The notes beneath the pieces are model-generated. The model saw only the letters and a list, made by a program, of their open reading frames with translations. It made no database searches and was not told where the DNA came from. 64,000 bases of DNA from positions 62,001 to 126,000 of the forward strand of contig NZ_FOHX01000014.1 in the NCBI RefSeq assembly GCF_900111685.1, in the 5' to 3' direction. Within the stretch, counting starts at the first letter, position 1. Each line of letters begins with the position of its first letter. The translations under genes and the position numbers were made by a program. Below are positions 24,405-33,098 of the stretch, piece by piece. Source of the stretch: Nonomuraea wenchangensis (GTDB lineage: Bacteria; Actinomycetota; Actinomycetes; Streptosporangiales; Streptosporangiaceae).

Positions 24405-26420
24405 TCATCCTTTGGGGGTGAACAGCCAAAGCTGATGGCTTTCGTCCCAATCCAGCACGCGGTCCAGCAGCCTGCGCATCTCCGGAATGCCGTCCACGGC
24501 GTCCTGCTCGACCTTGAGCACGTAGACGCCGAGCCCTTCGTCGAACCGTACGGTCGCATAGTGGTGGTCCTCGCAGACCAATTCGCGGACCATACGCCGG
24601 CCGCTCAATGTCCTCTTGAGGAGCTGAACGACGGCGAGCAGCTCTCTTTCCGCGTTGAGCCGGCATTGGATGTGCCCGCATCGCGCCGCGAAAGGGCGGA
24701 CGGCCCAACGCCGTTCCATGTCCTTCTTCCAGGCCGCCCGAAGACTCGCCCGCGCCTCCTCGCTGTCGGCCGGAATCCACACCTGATGCTCGTCGTTCCA
24801 GGTGCCACCGGGCACCAGACCCTCGGGAAACTCTCCAGTCGGGACCAGCACCAAGCAGCCGAGCTCCTCGTGGAACCTGACGGTCGCGAAACGCACTCCG
24901 TCCGCCTCGAGGTGCAATTGGCTGTCGTTCGCGAAGTCCTGTTCCAGGCAGTAGTGCAGGAACCGGTGAATCGCCTCGCCGGCCTCTTCCCGCAACCCGT
25001 CCTTGTCCGTACGCTCGCGGGCGAAGAGAATGACCAGGTCGTGCAGGCGCCATCGTTCGGGCGGAATGCCGTGCTCCCATCTGTGCTGCTCCAGCAGATG
25101 GGCTCGGCGCAATTCCAGAAGGTGCGGCCGGATCTCCGGTGGAGTGGTACGGCACAGCACCGCCGCGCCCTCGGTCGTCAGATATGGCTTCACCGGGGTG
25201 CCGGTGAGACGCCAGAGTTCGAGAATGTCCTCGTCGACCGTGTAACGCGGATTCCAGGACAGCAGCACCAGCAGGCGCCGCAGCTTCTCCGGCAGCTGTC
25301 GGTACGACAACCGAAAAGCCGCCCGAACTCCACGCTGCCTCTTGTCCGGGTATTTCAGCTTGTCCAGCCGTCCATGCTCGTCGGCAAGGTCGTCGGCCAA
25401 TGCGGCGAGCGATCCGAACCTGTCCCCTTTCAGCAGGGCGGCGGCGATCCGCAGGGCCAGTGGCAGCCGTCCGCACAGCCGCATCAGGCGGCGGGCCTGC
25501 TCGGCGTTCTCCTCGATGCGCAGGTCACTCTCGTCGGCAAGGCGCAACGCGGTTGCGAGGAGCGCGATCGACTCATCGACCGTCAGTACGCCGAGCTCGT
25601 ACGTGTAGGCGCCGGCCAGGGACGGCAGTGAGTGCCGGGATGCGGCCAGGACCCGATGGCCACCGAGCCCGGGCAGCAGTGACTCAAGCGCGGCGGCGGA
25701 GGCCACGTTGTCGACCACGATCAGGAGCGCGTCGGAGCGCTCGGCCAAGGTGGAACGGAAGGTCGCGGCCCGCGCGGCCTCGCCGGCGGGCAGGTCGCGC
25801 ACGCCCAAGGGCCACAGCAGGCCCTCCAGCGCGGATCCAGGTGCCGCGGCGTAACCGTCGAGGTCGGCGAACAACGCGCCGCCGGGAAAACGGCCACTGC
25901 GCAGTGCCTCGTGGGCCACCCGCAGCGCCAACGCGGTCTTGCCGACCCCGGGCATGCCCGTCAGCACCACTGTCCGCCGCTCGTCCAGTGCCGCCAGCAC
26001 CTTCCCGACAGCACGCTCACGGCCCACGAACCCCTCAGGCTCGGCAGGCAGACTGATCACCGGCGGGTTCGACGGGGCGGGCTCCTTGGGCGATCTGTGC
26101 CGGGCGGCCTCTTCCCAAAGCTCATGCCAGGAGGCTCGCCGGGCGTTCCACCAAGGTTGCTCCTTTTCGCCCTCGGTCATCTCCAGCAGCACCTTCACGA
26201 GCTCCCACAGCGGCGGGAAATCCTTCGGCACCCGATTTTTGGCGAACCACTGCGAGACCGTGGTTCCTTTCAGCCGCTGGTCTTCGGAGAGCCGTTTGTT
26301 CGCCTCCCTGATGGCCTCCACACGGTCCAGCCCGGGGACTTTCGCCTTCGCCCGCTCCTCCAGCAGCCTCAGCTGACGCCCCAGCGCCGTCATATGCCCG
26401 GTCCAATCCAACGCGTCCAA
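24405..26420 (-). CDS. STAND (NB-ARC-like) NTPase with N-terminal helical domain and duplicated C-terminal module
   Basis: Signal-transducing NTPase of 671 residues. Residues 10-105 form a helical, HTH-like domain common at the N-terminus of actinobacterial STAND proteins (TTVSQWFAKNRVPKDFPPLW). The NTPase core has Walker A GMPGVGKTAL (about 155-164) and Walker B LLIVVDN (about 233-239), with GLPLAL-like RLPLALRIAAAL further on. Instead of the usual TPR or WD repeats, the C-terminus has two related blocks: FATVRFHEELGCLVL ... WNDEHQVWIP (about 509-552) and YATVRFDEGLGVYVL ... WDESHQLWLF (620-671). STAND proteins act as regulators or as defence and cell-death switches. ATG 26420. A small membrane-protein gene is divergent, 104 nt away. 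Confidence 0.85.
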   Translation of the reverse strand: MDALDWTGHMTALGRQLRLLEERAKAKVPGLDRVEAIREANKRLSEDQRLKGTTVSQWFAKNRVPKDFPPLWELVKVLLEMTEGEKEQPWWNARRASWHELWEEAARHRSPKEPAPSNPPVISLPAEPEGFVGRERAVGKVLAALDERRTVVLTGMPGVGKTALALRVAHEALRSGRFPGGALFADLDGYAAAPGSALEGLLWPLGVRDLPAGEAARAATFRSTLAERSDALLIVVDNVASAAALESLLPGLGGHRVLAASRHSLPSLAGAYTYELGVLTVDESIALLATALRLADESDLRIEENAEQARRLMRLCGRLPLALRIAAALLKGDRFGSLAALADDLADEHGRLDKLKYPDKRQRGVRAAFRLSYRQLPEKLRRLLVLLSWNPRYTVDEDILELWRLTGTPVKPYLTTEGAAVLCRTTPPEIRPHLLELRRAHLLEQHRWEHGIPPERWRLHDLVILFARERTDKDGLREEAGEAIHRFLHYCLEQDFANDSQLHLEADGVRFATVRFHEELGCLVLVPTGEFPEGLVPGGTWNDEHQVWIPADSEEARASLRAAWKKDMERRWAVRPFAARCGHIQCRLNAERELLAVVQLLKRTLSGRRMVRELVCEDHHYATVRFDEGLGVYVLKVEQDAVDGIPEMRRLLDRVLDWDESHQLWLFTPKG

Positions 26421-26524
26421 TTCCGCAACCCTCGGACAGCGCCGTGAGCTGGGAATTCAGATCCCCGATCCAACCCCTCCAACAAGTCTTCACCCGGCAC
26501 GAAGCCCACGCTGAACTGACGCCC

Positions 26525-26680
26525 ATGAAACCCGAGACGCTGATGCTGCTGCCGATGTGCGTGACCTTCGCGGCCGTGCTGATGGTCGCCATCGCCATTC
26601 GCGGATGCACCCCCGGCGAGCGCGCCCGCGTGCTGCGCGCGGTCGCGGAAGTCATTCGCGCCTTCTGGGGAAAGCGATGA
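26525..26680 (+). CDS. 51-residue single-pass membrane protein
   Basis: Short frame encoding MKPETLMLLPMCVTFAAVLM and then VAIAIRGCTPGERARVLRAV, i.e. one N-terminal transmembrane helix and a short basic, helical cytoplasmic tail. The same frame is open from GTG 26444, but the extra 27 residues lack family character. Small proteins of this type, one helix plus a GERARVLRAVAEVIRA-like tail, are common in actinomycetes. It is divergent from the STAND gene and followed 54 nt later by the Ser/Thr kinase gene. Function unknown. It could be a partner (effector or anchor) of the STAND protein. Confidence 0.55.
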   Translation: MKPETLMLLPMCVTFAAVLMVAIAIRGCTPGERARVLRAVAEVIRAFWGKR

Positions 26681-26734
26681 GCGCATCGCCTCATCATGCG
26701 GCAATGGCCGGAGAGGCGACAATAAGATCGCTGG

Positions 26735-28261
26735 ATGAGCGACTCCGGCGGCTTCGGCCCCCTGACGATGGACGAGCGCGAGTCGATCGGCCCCTACCGG
26801 ATCGTGGGCAGGATGGGCGCGGGCGGCATGGGGGTCGTCTACGCGGGGATCGGGGCCGACGGCGCCCGGGTCGCGGTCAAGGTCATCCACCCGGGGCTGG
26901 CGGCGGATCCGCAGTTCCTGGCGCGGTTCGTGCGTGAGGTGGAGCTGCTGTCGCGGGTGCGGGGGCGCTGCGTCGTCTCGGTGCTGGACGCCGACACCGG
27001 CGCGATGCCGCCCTGGCTGGCCACCGAGTTCGTTCCTGGGCCGACGCTCAGCACGTACGTCCAGCAGAACGCGCCGCTGCCGCCCGACAGGCTGCTCTCG
27101 TTCGGCGTGGACATCGCCGAGGCGCTCACCGACATCCACCGGGTCGGCATCGTGCACCGCGACCTCAAGCCCGGGAACGTCATCCTCGCGGACTCCGGCG
27201 CGAAGGTCCTGGACTTCGGCATCGCGCGGGCCCTCGACGAGAGCGGGCTCACGGGCACGGGCGCGCTGATCGGCACGCCCGGCTGGATCAGCCCGGAGCA
27301 GTACCGGGGCGACCAGGCGGACGCCGCCGCCGACGTGTTCGCGTGGGGCGCGCTGATGACGTACGCGGCCACGGGGCGCCCGCCCTTCGGCACCGGGGCT
27401 CCCGATGTCCTCGCTTATCGGGTCATGGGCGTCGATCCCGATCTGTCCGGGGTGCCGAAGGAGATCCGCCGGCTCGTACGGAGCGCGCTCGCCAAGGACC
27501 GTACGGCCCGGCCGCCCGCGCAGGAGGTGCTCGCCCGGATCGCCGCGATCACGTCGGGCACGGGCCCGACGCCGGTCACCCTGCCCTTGACGCGTACGAG
27601 GGTCCTGCCGCCTCCGGCGGTGCCAGGCAAACGGCTGACGGTGCCGGGATGGGCGGCCGCGGCGGTGGCCGTCGCCGTCGTGGCGGTCGTGGCCGGGGGA
27701 GCGGCGCTGGCGGCGAGCTCCGGACGAGGACTGCTGGAGGCGCTGCTGAGCCCGGGCGAAAGCCCGACCGCGACGGCGACGTACGAGGAGACCGAGACCC
27801 CGGGCGGTGACACGAGCGACGAGCCCACGGACGACGCCACCACGGACAAGCCCACGGAGGAGGAGACGACCCCCGAGGAGACCGAGACCCCCGAGGAGAC
27901 CGAGACCCCGGAGAAGACGTCCGCCCCGCGCAACCAGCCGACCGCCGGCGCGCGCCGCTCCACCGCCCCCGTCCCGTGCGCGTCCGAGAGCTCGATCCTC
28001 CGCCAGGTCGCCGCGCTGAACGGCGGCAGCCTGCCGCCGGACGCCGCCGTCGCGGCCCGGCTGTGCGTGGGGAAGTGGGTGGCGGCCAGGATCGACTCCC
28101 CGAGCGTCGGCGGCATCGACCTGATCGCCACGCGCGACGCCACCCGCTTCCTGGACGGCGACATCGGCAGCAACCTCTGCTCGCGCGACTACGGCTCGAA
28201 GCTGCTGGCGGCCGCGCCCGCCCGCGTCAAGTCGTTCCTCTGCCCCAACGGCATCGACTGA
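26735..28261 (+). CDS. Transmembrane Ser/Thr protein kinase (PknB type) with extracellular domain
   Basis: Hanks-type kinase of 508 residues. P-loop GRMGAGGMGVVY (25-36), catalytic Lys in VAVKVIHP (Lys49), catalytic loop IVHRDLKPGN, DFG in KVLDFGIA and GTPGWISPEQY complete the active core. A single transmembrane helix (AAAAVAVAVVAVVAGGAALA, about 306-325) is followed by a Thr/Glu/Pro-rich linker with repeated EETETPEE units and a ~95-residue extracellular domain with four Cys (CASESSILRQV, LCVGKW, LCSRDYG, LCPNG). PASTA repeats are absent, so the external signal differs from that of PknB. It ends 9 nt from the convergent lipoprotein gene. Confidence 0.92.
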   Translation: MSDSGGFGPLTMDERESIGPYRIVGRMGAGGMGVVYAGIGADGARVAVKVIHPGLAADPQFLARFVREVELLSRVRGRCVVSVLDADTGAMPPWLATEFVPGPTLSTYVQQNAPLPPDRLLSFGVDIAEALTDIHRVGIVHRDLKPGNVILADSGAKVLDFGIARALDESGLTGTGALIGTPGWISPEQYRGDQADAAADVFAWGALMTYAATGRPPFGTGAPDVLAYRVMGVDPDLSGVPKEIRRLVRSALAKDRTARPPAQEVLARIAAITSGTGPTPVTLPLTRTRVLPPPAVPGKRLTVPGWAAAAVAVAVVAVVAGGAALAASSGRGLLEALLSPGESPTATATYEETETPGGDTSDEPTDDATTDKPTEEETTPEETETPEETETPEKTSAPRNQPTAGARRSTAPVPCASESSILRQVAALNGGSLPPDAAVAARLCVGKWVAARIDSPSVGGIDLIATRDATRFLDGDIGSNLCSRDYGSKLLAAAPARVKSFLCPNGID

Positions 28262-28270
28262 TCAAGGGGG

Positions 28271-28843
28271 TCAGGCCTGCGGGACGGACTCGACGACGAG
28301 CCGGTAGTCGACGCCCGTCCGGAAGGTGCCCGACGAGCCGCGGATGGTCAGCGTGTGGGGTCCGGCGGGCAGCGGCGCGAGGCGTACCCAGAGGCCGCAG
28401 GCGTGGACGGTCCCTACGCCGGCCACGGTGACGTCGGCCTCGTCCAGGCGCTCCGGCTCGACCGGCCTGCCGTCGAGGACGGCCTTCCCCTCGGCCGCGG
28501 CCATGAACGTGGCGCAGCCCGCGGCATCGCCCTGCAAATTGACCAGCGGGAACACGAGCGGCCTGCCCGCCGGGATCCGGCAGGTCCGCTGGACGGTGCC
28601 GCCGTGGGTGCCGGCCAGGAACCAGAGGTCCTCCGGCTGGTCGTGGTCGCAGAACTCGCCGGTGGTGTCGCGTACGGGGCTGACGCTGTCGTCCGCGGAG
28701 TGCGCCCACGTCCACCAGCACCCCTGGACGCTCGCCCCCGGCGGGACCACACCGGGGGACCGGCTCTCCAGGGTCAGGCCGCAGGCGGGGGCGAGGGCGG
28801 CGAGAGCCACCACCAGACAGGTCACGGCCGATCGGCTGATCAT
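28271..28843 (-). CDS. Predicted lipoprotein of unknown function
   Basis: Exported protein of 190 residues: signal peptide MISRSAVTCLVVALAALAPAC with lipobox APAC, then a mature domain with paired Cys residues (QGCWWTWAH, EFCDHDQPED, RTCRIPAGRP, AGCATFMA, HACGLWV). The ending GPHTLTIRGSSGTF, followed by DYRLVVE, suggests a beta-sandwich. Similar proteins occur in many actinomycetes without assigned function. Convergent with the Ser/Thr kinase and separated from the divergent VOC-family gene by 41 nt. Confidence 0.75.
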   Translation of the reverse strand: MISRSAVTCLVVALAALAPACGLTLESRSPGVVPPGASVQGCWWTWAHSADDSVSPVRDTTGEFCDHDQPEDLWFLAGTHGGTVQRTCRIPAGRPLVFPLVNLQGDAAGCATFMAAAEGKAVLDGRPVEPERLDEADVTVAGVGTVHACGLWVRLAPLPAGPHTLTIRGSSGTFRTGVDYRLVVESVPQA

Positions 28844-28872
28844 CCGAGGATGATAAGGCCGGGCGGGGTCGT

Positions 28873-28878
28873 TAGGGT
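28873..28878 (+). promoter_or_regulatory. Probable -10 box of the VOC-family gene
   Basis: TAGGGT ends 6 nt before the ATG at 28885, so transcription would start at the A of the start codon. The same hexamer occurs at 30107-30112. Confidence 0.5.
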
Positions 28879-28884
28879 CGCGGC

Positions 28885-29304
28885 ATGGAGGACGCGAACG
28901 AGCCCGTCACCGGGTCCCTGCACCACGTCGAGATCTGGGTGCCCGACCTCGGCCGCGCGGTCCGCAGCTGGGGGTGGCTGCTGACGGAGCTGGGATACGA
29001 GGTGTTCCAGGAGTGGCCGGACGGGCGGAGCTGGCGGCTGGGGACGACCTACCTGGTGCTGGAGCGGTCGCCGGCGCTCACCGCCGGCAGCCACGACCGG
29101 CTGCGTCCCGGCCTGAACCACCTCGCCTTCCACGCGGGCGGCCGGGCCGAGGTGGACGCCCTGGCCGAGCGGGCCGCCGCCCACGGCTGGACGCTGCTCT
29201 TCCCCGAGCGGCACCCGTACGCCGGCGGCGAGCGGCACTACGCGGCCTATCTGGCGGACGAGGACGGCTATGAGGTGGAGCTGATCGCGTACGGAAAAGG
29301 CTGA
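28885..29304 (+). CDS. VOC family (glyoxalase/dioxygenase-like) protein
   Basis: Metal-dependent vicinal-oxygen-chelate protein of 139 residues. The first beta-alpha-beta-beta-beta unit begins SLHHVEIWVPDLGRAVRSWG, with metal-ligand His in LHHVEI. The second begins RLRPGLNHLAFHAGGRAEVD-like, with His in LNHLAF, and the ending DEDGYEVELIAYG carries the usual acidic ligand. It could be a dioxygenase, a glyoxalase-type lyase or a drug-binding protein; nothing nearby decides. A leaderless start is likely. Confidence 0.88.
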   Translation: MEDANEPVTGSLHHVEIWVPDLGRAVRSWGWLLTELGYEVFQEWPDGRSWRLGTTYLVLERSPALTAGSHDRLRPGLNHLAFHAGGRAEVDALAERAAAHGWTLLFPERHPYAGGERHYAAYLADEDGYEVELIAYGKG

Positions 29305-29331
29305 AGCCGGCCTCTCTCCCGTATATCCGGT

Positions 29332-30090
29332 GTGAGCTTCTTCGGAACGGAAACGACGGGGTGCGTATTGACCAGGGTCACATTTCTGGGGACCGGCAAT
29401 TTCAAGGGCATCGAGCGCTATTGGAACGGGTTCGTGCTCGACGACCACATCCTGGTCGAGCCGTCGCCCACCGCGCTGCCCCACCTGCGCCGATGCGGGA
29501 TCGACGCCGCCGGCCTCGACGTGGTGGCCATCTCGCACTTCCACGCCGACCACACGTTCGGTTGGCCCTTCCTGCTGCTCGAACTGCTGCACCGGCACGT
29601 CGCCACGCCGCTCCACGTGGTGGGGCCGCCCAGGGTCGAGCAGTTCCTTCGGACGATGATGGACGTCGCCGGCGTTCCGGGCATCCATGAGGAGGCGCAC
29701 GAGAAGCTCGACATCCGCTACGTCGAGGTGGACTGCTCGTGGCAGGTGGCCGGCCCGCTCAGGTTCCGGGCCGTGGAGGTGGACCACGTGGCGCATCTCG
29801 ACTGCTACGGGTACGTCTTCGAGCGGGACGGCGCGACCGTCGGCTACTCGGGGGACACCCGGCCGGGCCCCGGCCTCGACGCGATCGCGGCGGCCAGCGA
29901 CACGCTCATCCTGGAGTGCAACGGCCCGCACCATCCGGCCGCCGGGCACATGGAGGTCGCGCACGTGGAGGCCCTGCGCGAGCGCTTCCCCGGCCTGCCG
30001 TTCGTGCTGACGCACCTGGGGACCGAGGTGGAGGCCGGGCACATCGAGCGCTGCCTGGTGCCGGACGATTTCCAGACGGTGGAGATCTAG
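29332..30090 (+). CDS. Metallo-beta-lactamase-fold hydrolase
   Basis: MBL-fold protein of 252 residues from GTG 29332. The metal-binding motif HFHADHTFG lies at about residues 65-73, further ligands are probably VDHVAHLD and GYSGDTRPG (His and Asp), and HLGTE is near the C-terminus. This is the ribonuclease Z-like/AtsA-like subgroup whose substrates range from phosphodiesters to lactones. The true start is uncertain: neither GTG 29332 nor the in-frame TTG 29368 (MTRVTFLGTGNF) has a good ribosome binding site, and family alignment favours the shorter form. It lies 27 nt after the VOC gene, probably on one transcript. Confidence 0.85.
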   Translation: MSFFGTETTGCVLTRVTFLGTGNFKGIERYWNGFVLDDHILVEPSPTALPHLRRCGIDAAGLDVVAISHFHADHTFGWPFLLLELLHRHVATPLHVVGPPRVEQFLRTMMDVAGVPGIHEEAHEKLDIRYVEVDCSWQVAGPLRFRAVEVDHVAHLDCYGYVFERDGATVGYSGDTRPGPGLDAIAAASDTLILECNGPHHPAAGHMEVAHVEALRERFPGLPFVLTHLGTEVEAGHIERCLVPDDFQTVEI

Positions 30091-30106
30091 TACGGCCGAT
30101 CGCTGT

Positions 30107-30112
30107 TAGGGT
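30107..30112 (+). promoter_or_regulatory. Probable -10 box of the secreted repeat protein gene
   Basis: TAGGGT with a predicted start point near 30119. The 5' leader of about 45 nt contains GGGGGAGGG as ribosome binding site just before ATG 30165. Confidence 0.4.
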
Positions 30113-30164
30113 CGTGCCCATTCTCTTGATCAACTAGAGCATTCCGTCATGCAGGGGGAGGGTC

Positions 30165-30974
30165 ATGCGGACCACGAGCAAGATCGCCGTCGTCGTTTCC
30201 GTGCTCGTCGCCTCGGGCGCCGCTCCGGCGGCGGCGAGCGCGCGGACGGCGCCCGCCTACGTGGCCTATCACGACGTGAGCGCCGCCGAGAACGTCAAGC
30301 AGGTACGCCGGCTCAAGGACCAGGGCTACCGCCCGCTGACCGTGAACGTCTCCGACGGCGAACGGTACGCCGCCATCTGGACCAAGGGTGGGTCGTCGTC
30401 GTGGAGCGTCTGGCAGGGCCTGTCGGTCTCCGACTACCGGCAGCGCTTCGACGCCGCGCTGAAGGAGGGCGCCCAGCCGGTGTCGGTGTCGGCGACGGGC
30501 CCGGCGGGCTCGGCGGTGTTCACAGCGGTCTTCGAGAAGAAGGCCGGCAAGTTCTACGCTCGCCACCACCTCACGGGGAGCGAGTTCGCCGCGGCCGACA
30601 AGTACGCCACCGGCCAGGGACTCGCCCTGACCTCCGTGGACGCGTACGGCACGTCGGACGACGTCCGCTACGTGGCGGTCTGGGCCACGAACCCGGGCGG
30701 CGCCTGGTCCTTCACCTACGGCCAGAGCCGCTCACTCCACGAGGCCGAGTTCCACGCCAGGAAGGACAAGGGCTTCCGTCCGGTCAGGGTCGCCGTCGCG
30801 CCCGACGGCACGTACGCGGCGGTGTGGCGCAAGGACGGGCTCAAGTCGTGGGCGCACTACATCGACATGAGCGCGGCGGGCTACCAGGCCCGGTTCGACC
30901 AGCTCAAGGGCAAGGGGCTGCACCCGGTCCAGGTGAACGCCGAGGGCGGCAGGTACGCCGCCGTATGGGAGTGA
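30165..30974 (+). CDS. Secreted protein with bacterial tandem repeat (BTRD1-like) units
   Basis: Exported protein of 269 residues. A Sec signal peptide (about 1-27, ending AAAASA-like) is followed by four to five repeats of about 50 residues, each ending in a strand of the form RYAAIW, VFTAVF, RYVAVW, TYAAVW or RYAAVW and starting with a helix carrying a K/D-QGYRP-type turn (LKDQGYRPLTVNV, RKDKGFRPVRVAV, LKGKGLHPVQVNA). The pattern corresponds to the bacterial tandem repeat domain also found in polyglycine hydrolases. No serine-hydrolase domain follows, so this is repeat only and perhaps a binding protein. Confidence 0.75.
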   Translation: MRTTSKIAVVVSVLVASGAAPAAASARTAPAYVAYHDVSAAENVKQVRRLKDQGYRPLTVNVSDGERYAAIWTKGGSSSWSVWQGLSVSDYRQRFDAALKEGAQPVSVSATGPAGSAVFTAVFEKKAGKFYARHHLTGSEFAAADKYATGQGLALTSVDAYGTSDDVRYVAVWATNPGGAWSFTYGQSRSLHEAEFHARKDKGFRPVRVAVAPDGTYAAVWRKDGLKSWAHYIDMSAAGYQARFDQLKGKGLHPVQVNAEGGRYAAVWE

Positions 30975-30992
30975 CAGTCGCCGAACTGACGC

Positions 30993-31730
30993 TCACCGCA
31001 CGCGGACCCGGACGTTCCCGGTGCCGCTGCGGGCGACGATGGCGGCGGACGCCTTCGGGTCGTTCCTGACCTCGGAGGCGGCCGAGCCGTCCCTGCTGCG
31101 GGCGGTCACCGCGTACGAGCCCTTCGGCACCGTCGCCGTCACCCGGCCGTCGGCGGACTCCAGGTCCAGGTCGGCCGGGGCGGTGACGAAGGTGAGGTCG
31201 ATCGCGCCGTCCACGGTGCGGGCGCGTACCGCCGCCGAGGTCAGGCCGGTGCCGGTGATCGGGCCGTCGCTGCGCAGGCGCAGGCGGCCCGAGGCGGTGT
31301 CCACCTGGATGTGCTCGCGCGAGACCGCGTCCACGTCCTGCTTGAGCTCCTTGAGTATCACGCCGTCCGGGGCCTCGACCGTGACGTGGACGGTGGGCGG
31401 CACCTTGACGTGGTAGCGGGCGCCGCAGTCGCCGACGATCATGGTGCAGTCCGCGCCGAGCCGCAGCACGCCGTCGCGCAGGGACCAGGTGGCGTTGCCC
31501 TCGCGGGCCGCCTTGCCGCGTGCCCAGCGTTCGATCTGGACGGAGCCGGCCGTGCCGGGCAGGACGCGGACGCCGCCCAGCGAGGAGACGATCTTCAGCT
31601 CGGCGCCGGTCACGGGGAACGCGCGGGTGGCGCGTACTTCTTCGGCGTCGAGGCCGCCGCATCCGGCCGTGGTGAGAGCCGTCAGGGCCGCGACGGCGGT
31701 GGAGGCTGCGATCGCAGCGAGTCGCGTCAT
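30993..31730 (-). CDS. DUF4097-type beta-strand-repeat lipoprotein
   Basis: Exported protein of 245 residues: signal peptide with lipobox TTAGC (Cys at about 24), then repeated short beta-strands (TASGRLRLRSDGPITGTGLT, TVDGAIDLTFV, SADGRVTATVP, GTGNVRVRVR) typical of the DUF4097/adhesin-like right-handed beta-helix group. A pair of Cys in DCTMIVGDCGA may form a disulphide. Role unknown. Convergent with the tandem-repeat protein gene, 18 nt apart. Confidence 0.82.
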   Translation of the reverse strand: MTRLAAIAASTAVAALTALTTAGCGGLDAEEVRATRAFPVTGAELKIVSSLGGVRVLPGTAGSVQIERWARGKAAREGNATWSLRDGVLRLGADCTMIVGDCGARYHVKVPPTVHVTVEAPDGVILKELKQDVDAVSREHIQVDTASGRLRLRSDGPITGTGLTSAAVRARTVDGAIDLTFVTAPADLDLESADGRVTATVPKGSYAVTARSRDGSAASEVRNDPKASAAIVARSGTGNVRVRVR

Positions 31731-31812
31731 GGGCTCGATCTTCGCGGCGGGCGCCCGCCGCCCTCATCGGCCATCTGACCGACCACCATCGGCCAGATGG
31801 CCACGAACCCGG

Positions 31813-32652
31813 CTAAAGGGCGGCCAGGAGCGCCCGGACGTGCCGCAGCGGGTCGGCGAGGTCCAGCGGGCGTACGACGACGGTGTCCGCCCCGGTCGCC
31901 GCCAGCCACTTGATGCGCTCGGCGGCCTCCTCGGCCGTCCCGGTCGCCATCACCACGTCCTCGGGCGCCACCCCCAGGAACGCCGCCTGCTCCTCGATCA
32001 GCCCGCGATCGACGGTGTAGCCGTCGCCGACGCCGAGGAAGGTGAACATCACGACCTCGTGCCCGTCCCCGGCCCCGATGGTCTCCCGCATGGCGGTGAG
32101 CTGCGCGGGCCCGACCCCTTCCGGCAGGATGGTGCCGTCCGCCACCCGCCCGGACAGCGCCAGCGACCTCGGCCCCTTCACCCCGGCCAGCAGCGGCGGG
32201 ACGGTGGCGGGCGGGTGCACGAGCGAGACCCCGTCCAGCCGGACCGCCCGGCCCTCCAGCGTCACCGTCTCGCCCCGCAGCAGCGAGCGTACGGACGTGA
32301 TCGTCTCCTCCAGCAGCGCCAGCGGCGACGCGGGGGCCGCCCCCGCCCGCCGCATCCATTCCCGTACGCCGTGCCCGATCCCGGCGGCGAGCCGCCCCGG
32401 GTGCATGCGGGCGAGGTTGCCCAGCTCCATGGCCAGCAGCGCCGGGTTGCGCAGGGGAGCGGGGGTGATGCCGATGCCGACGCGCAGGCGGGAGGTGACC
32501 GCGAGGGCGGTGGCGGCCGAGGTGAGGCCGCCGGCCCAGCCGAGGTCCTCGACCACCCACAGGTCGTCGGCGGAGCTGTCGTCCAGCTCCCTGGCGAACG
32601 GCACGAGCCGCTCGGGCGGCAGGCCCCTGTCGAACATCACGCCAAGTCTCAC
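31813..32652 (-). CDS. LLM-class flavin/F420-dependent oxidoreductase
   Basis: Luciferase-like TIM-barrel protein of 279 residues. GTG 32652 (VRLGVMFDRGLPPERLVPF) has GGAGGAA just upstream and matches the family N-terminus; an extension to 32703 does not. Typical blocks are DDLWVVEDLGWAGGLTSAA, LRVGIGITPAPLRNPALLAM and GRLAAGIGHGV, with the ending TGADTVVVRPLDLADP. F420 use is likely by analogy with actinomycete relatives but is not proven. Unrelated in sequence detail to the LLM protein at 17218, so not a recent duplicate. Confidence 0.85.
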   Translation of the reverse strand: MRLGVMFDRGLPPERLVPFARELDDSSADDLWVVEDLGWAGGLTSAATALAVTSRLRVGIGITPAPLRNPALLAMELGNLARMHPGRLAAGIGHGVREWMRRAGAAPASPLALLEETITSVRSLLRGETVTLEGRAVRLDGVSLVHPPATVPPLLAGVKGPRSLALSGRVADGTILPEGVGPAQLTAMRETIGAGDGHEVVMFTFLGVGDGYTVDRGLIEEQAAFLGVAPEDVVMATGTAEEAAERIKWLAATGADTVVVRPLDLADPLRHVRALLAAL

Positions 32653-32716
32653 GGCTTCCTCCAGCAGTTGCGGAACACCCGGCCGACACCGAGTATCCAG
32701 CACGGGAGGAAGCGGG

Positions 32717-33064
32717 TCAGGCCGCCGTTCCGAGCGCCGTACGGGCCGCGTTCATCGAGTCCGTGGTCTCGAAGTGCCGGTCGAGGTTCGTGATCGTCAG
32801 CAGGTGCTTGATCATGCCGGGGGCCAGCACCAGGATGAGGCGTCCGCGCATGTGCTGGATCTGGTTGAGCGTGGCGACCAGGACGCCCAGGCCGACCGAG
32901 TCGCAGAACGGCACCTCGCTGAGATCGAGCACGAGGTTCGGGGGGTCGGCCTCGGCGATGGCCTGCTCCAGCTCGGCCTGCAGCCGGGGAGCGGCGGCCA
33001 CGTCGAGGTCGCCGACGACGTGCAGGACGGTGCAGGGGTCCTCCCGCCAGTATCTGACCACCAT
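32717..33064 (-). CDS. STAS-domain anti-sigma factor antagonist
   Basis: Protein of 115 residues of the SpoIIAA/RsbV class. The strand VLHVVGDLDVAAAPRLQAEL and the phosphorylation site VPFCDSVGLGVLV, with the Ser normally phosphorylated by an anti-sigma kinase, are clear. In its dephosphorylated form it would bind the anti-sigma factor and free a SigB/SigF-type sigma factor. No kinase or sigma gene is adjacent, so it acts in trans, as is common in actinomycetes with many orphan STAS proteins. The start is ATG at 33064. Confidence 0.9.
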   Translation of the reverse strand: MVVRYWREDPCTVLHVVGDLDVAAAPRLQAELEQAIAEADPPNLVLDLSEVPFCDSVGLGVLVATLNQIQHMRGRLILVLAPGMIKHLLTITNLDRHFETTDSMNAARTALGTAA

Positions 33065-33098
33065 GACCAGGACCTGCCCGACGAGCGAAAAGATATGC

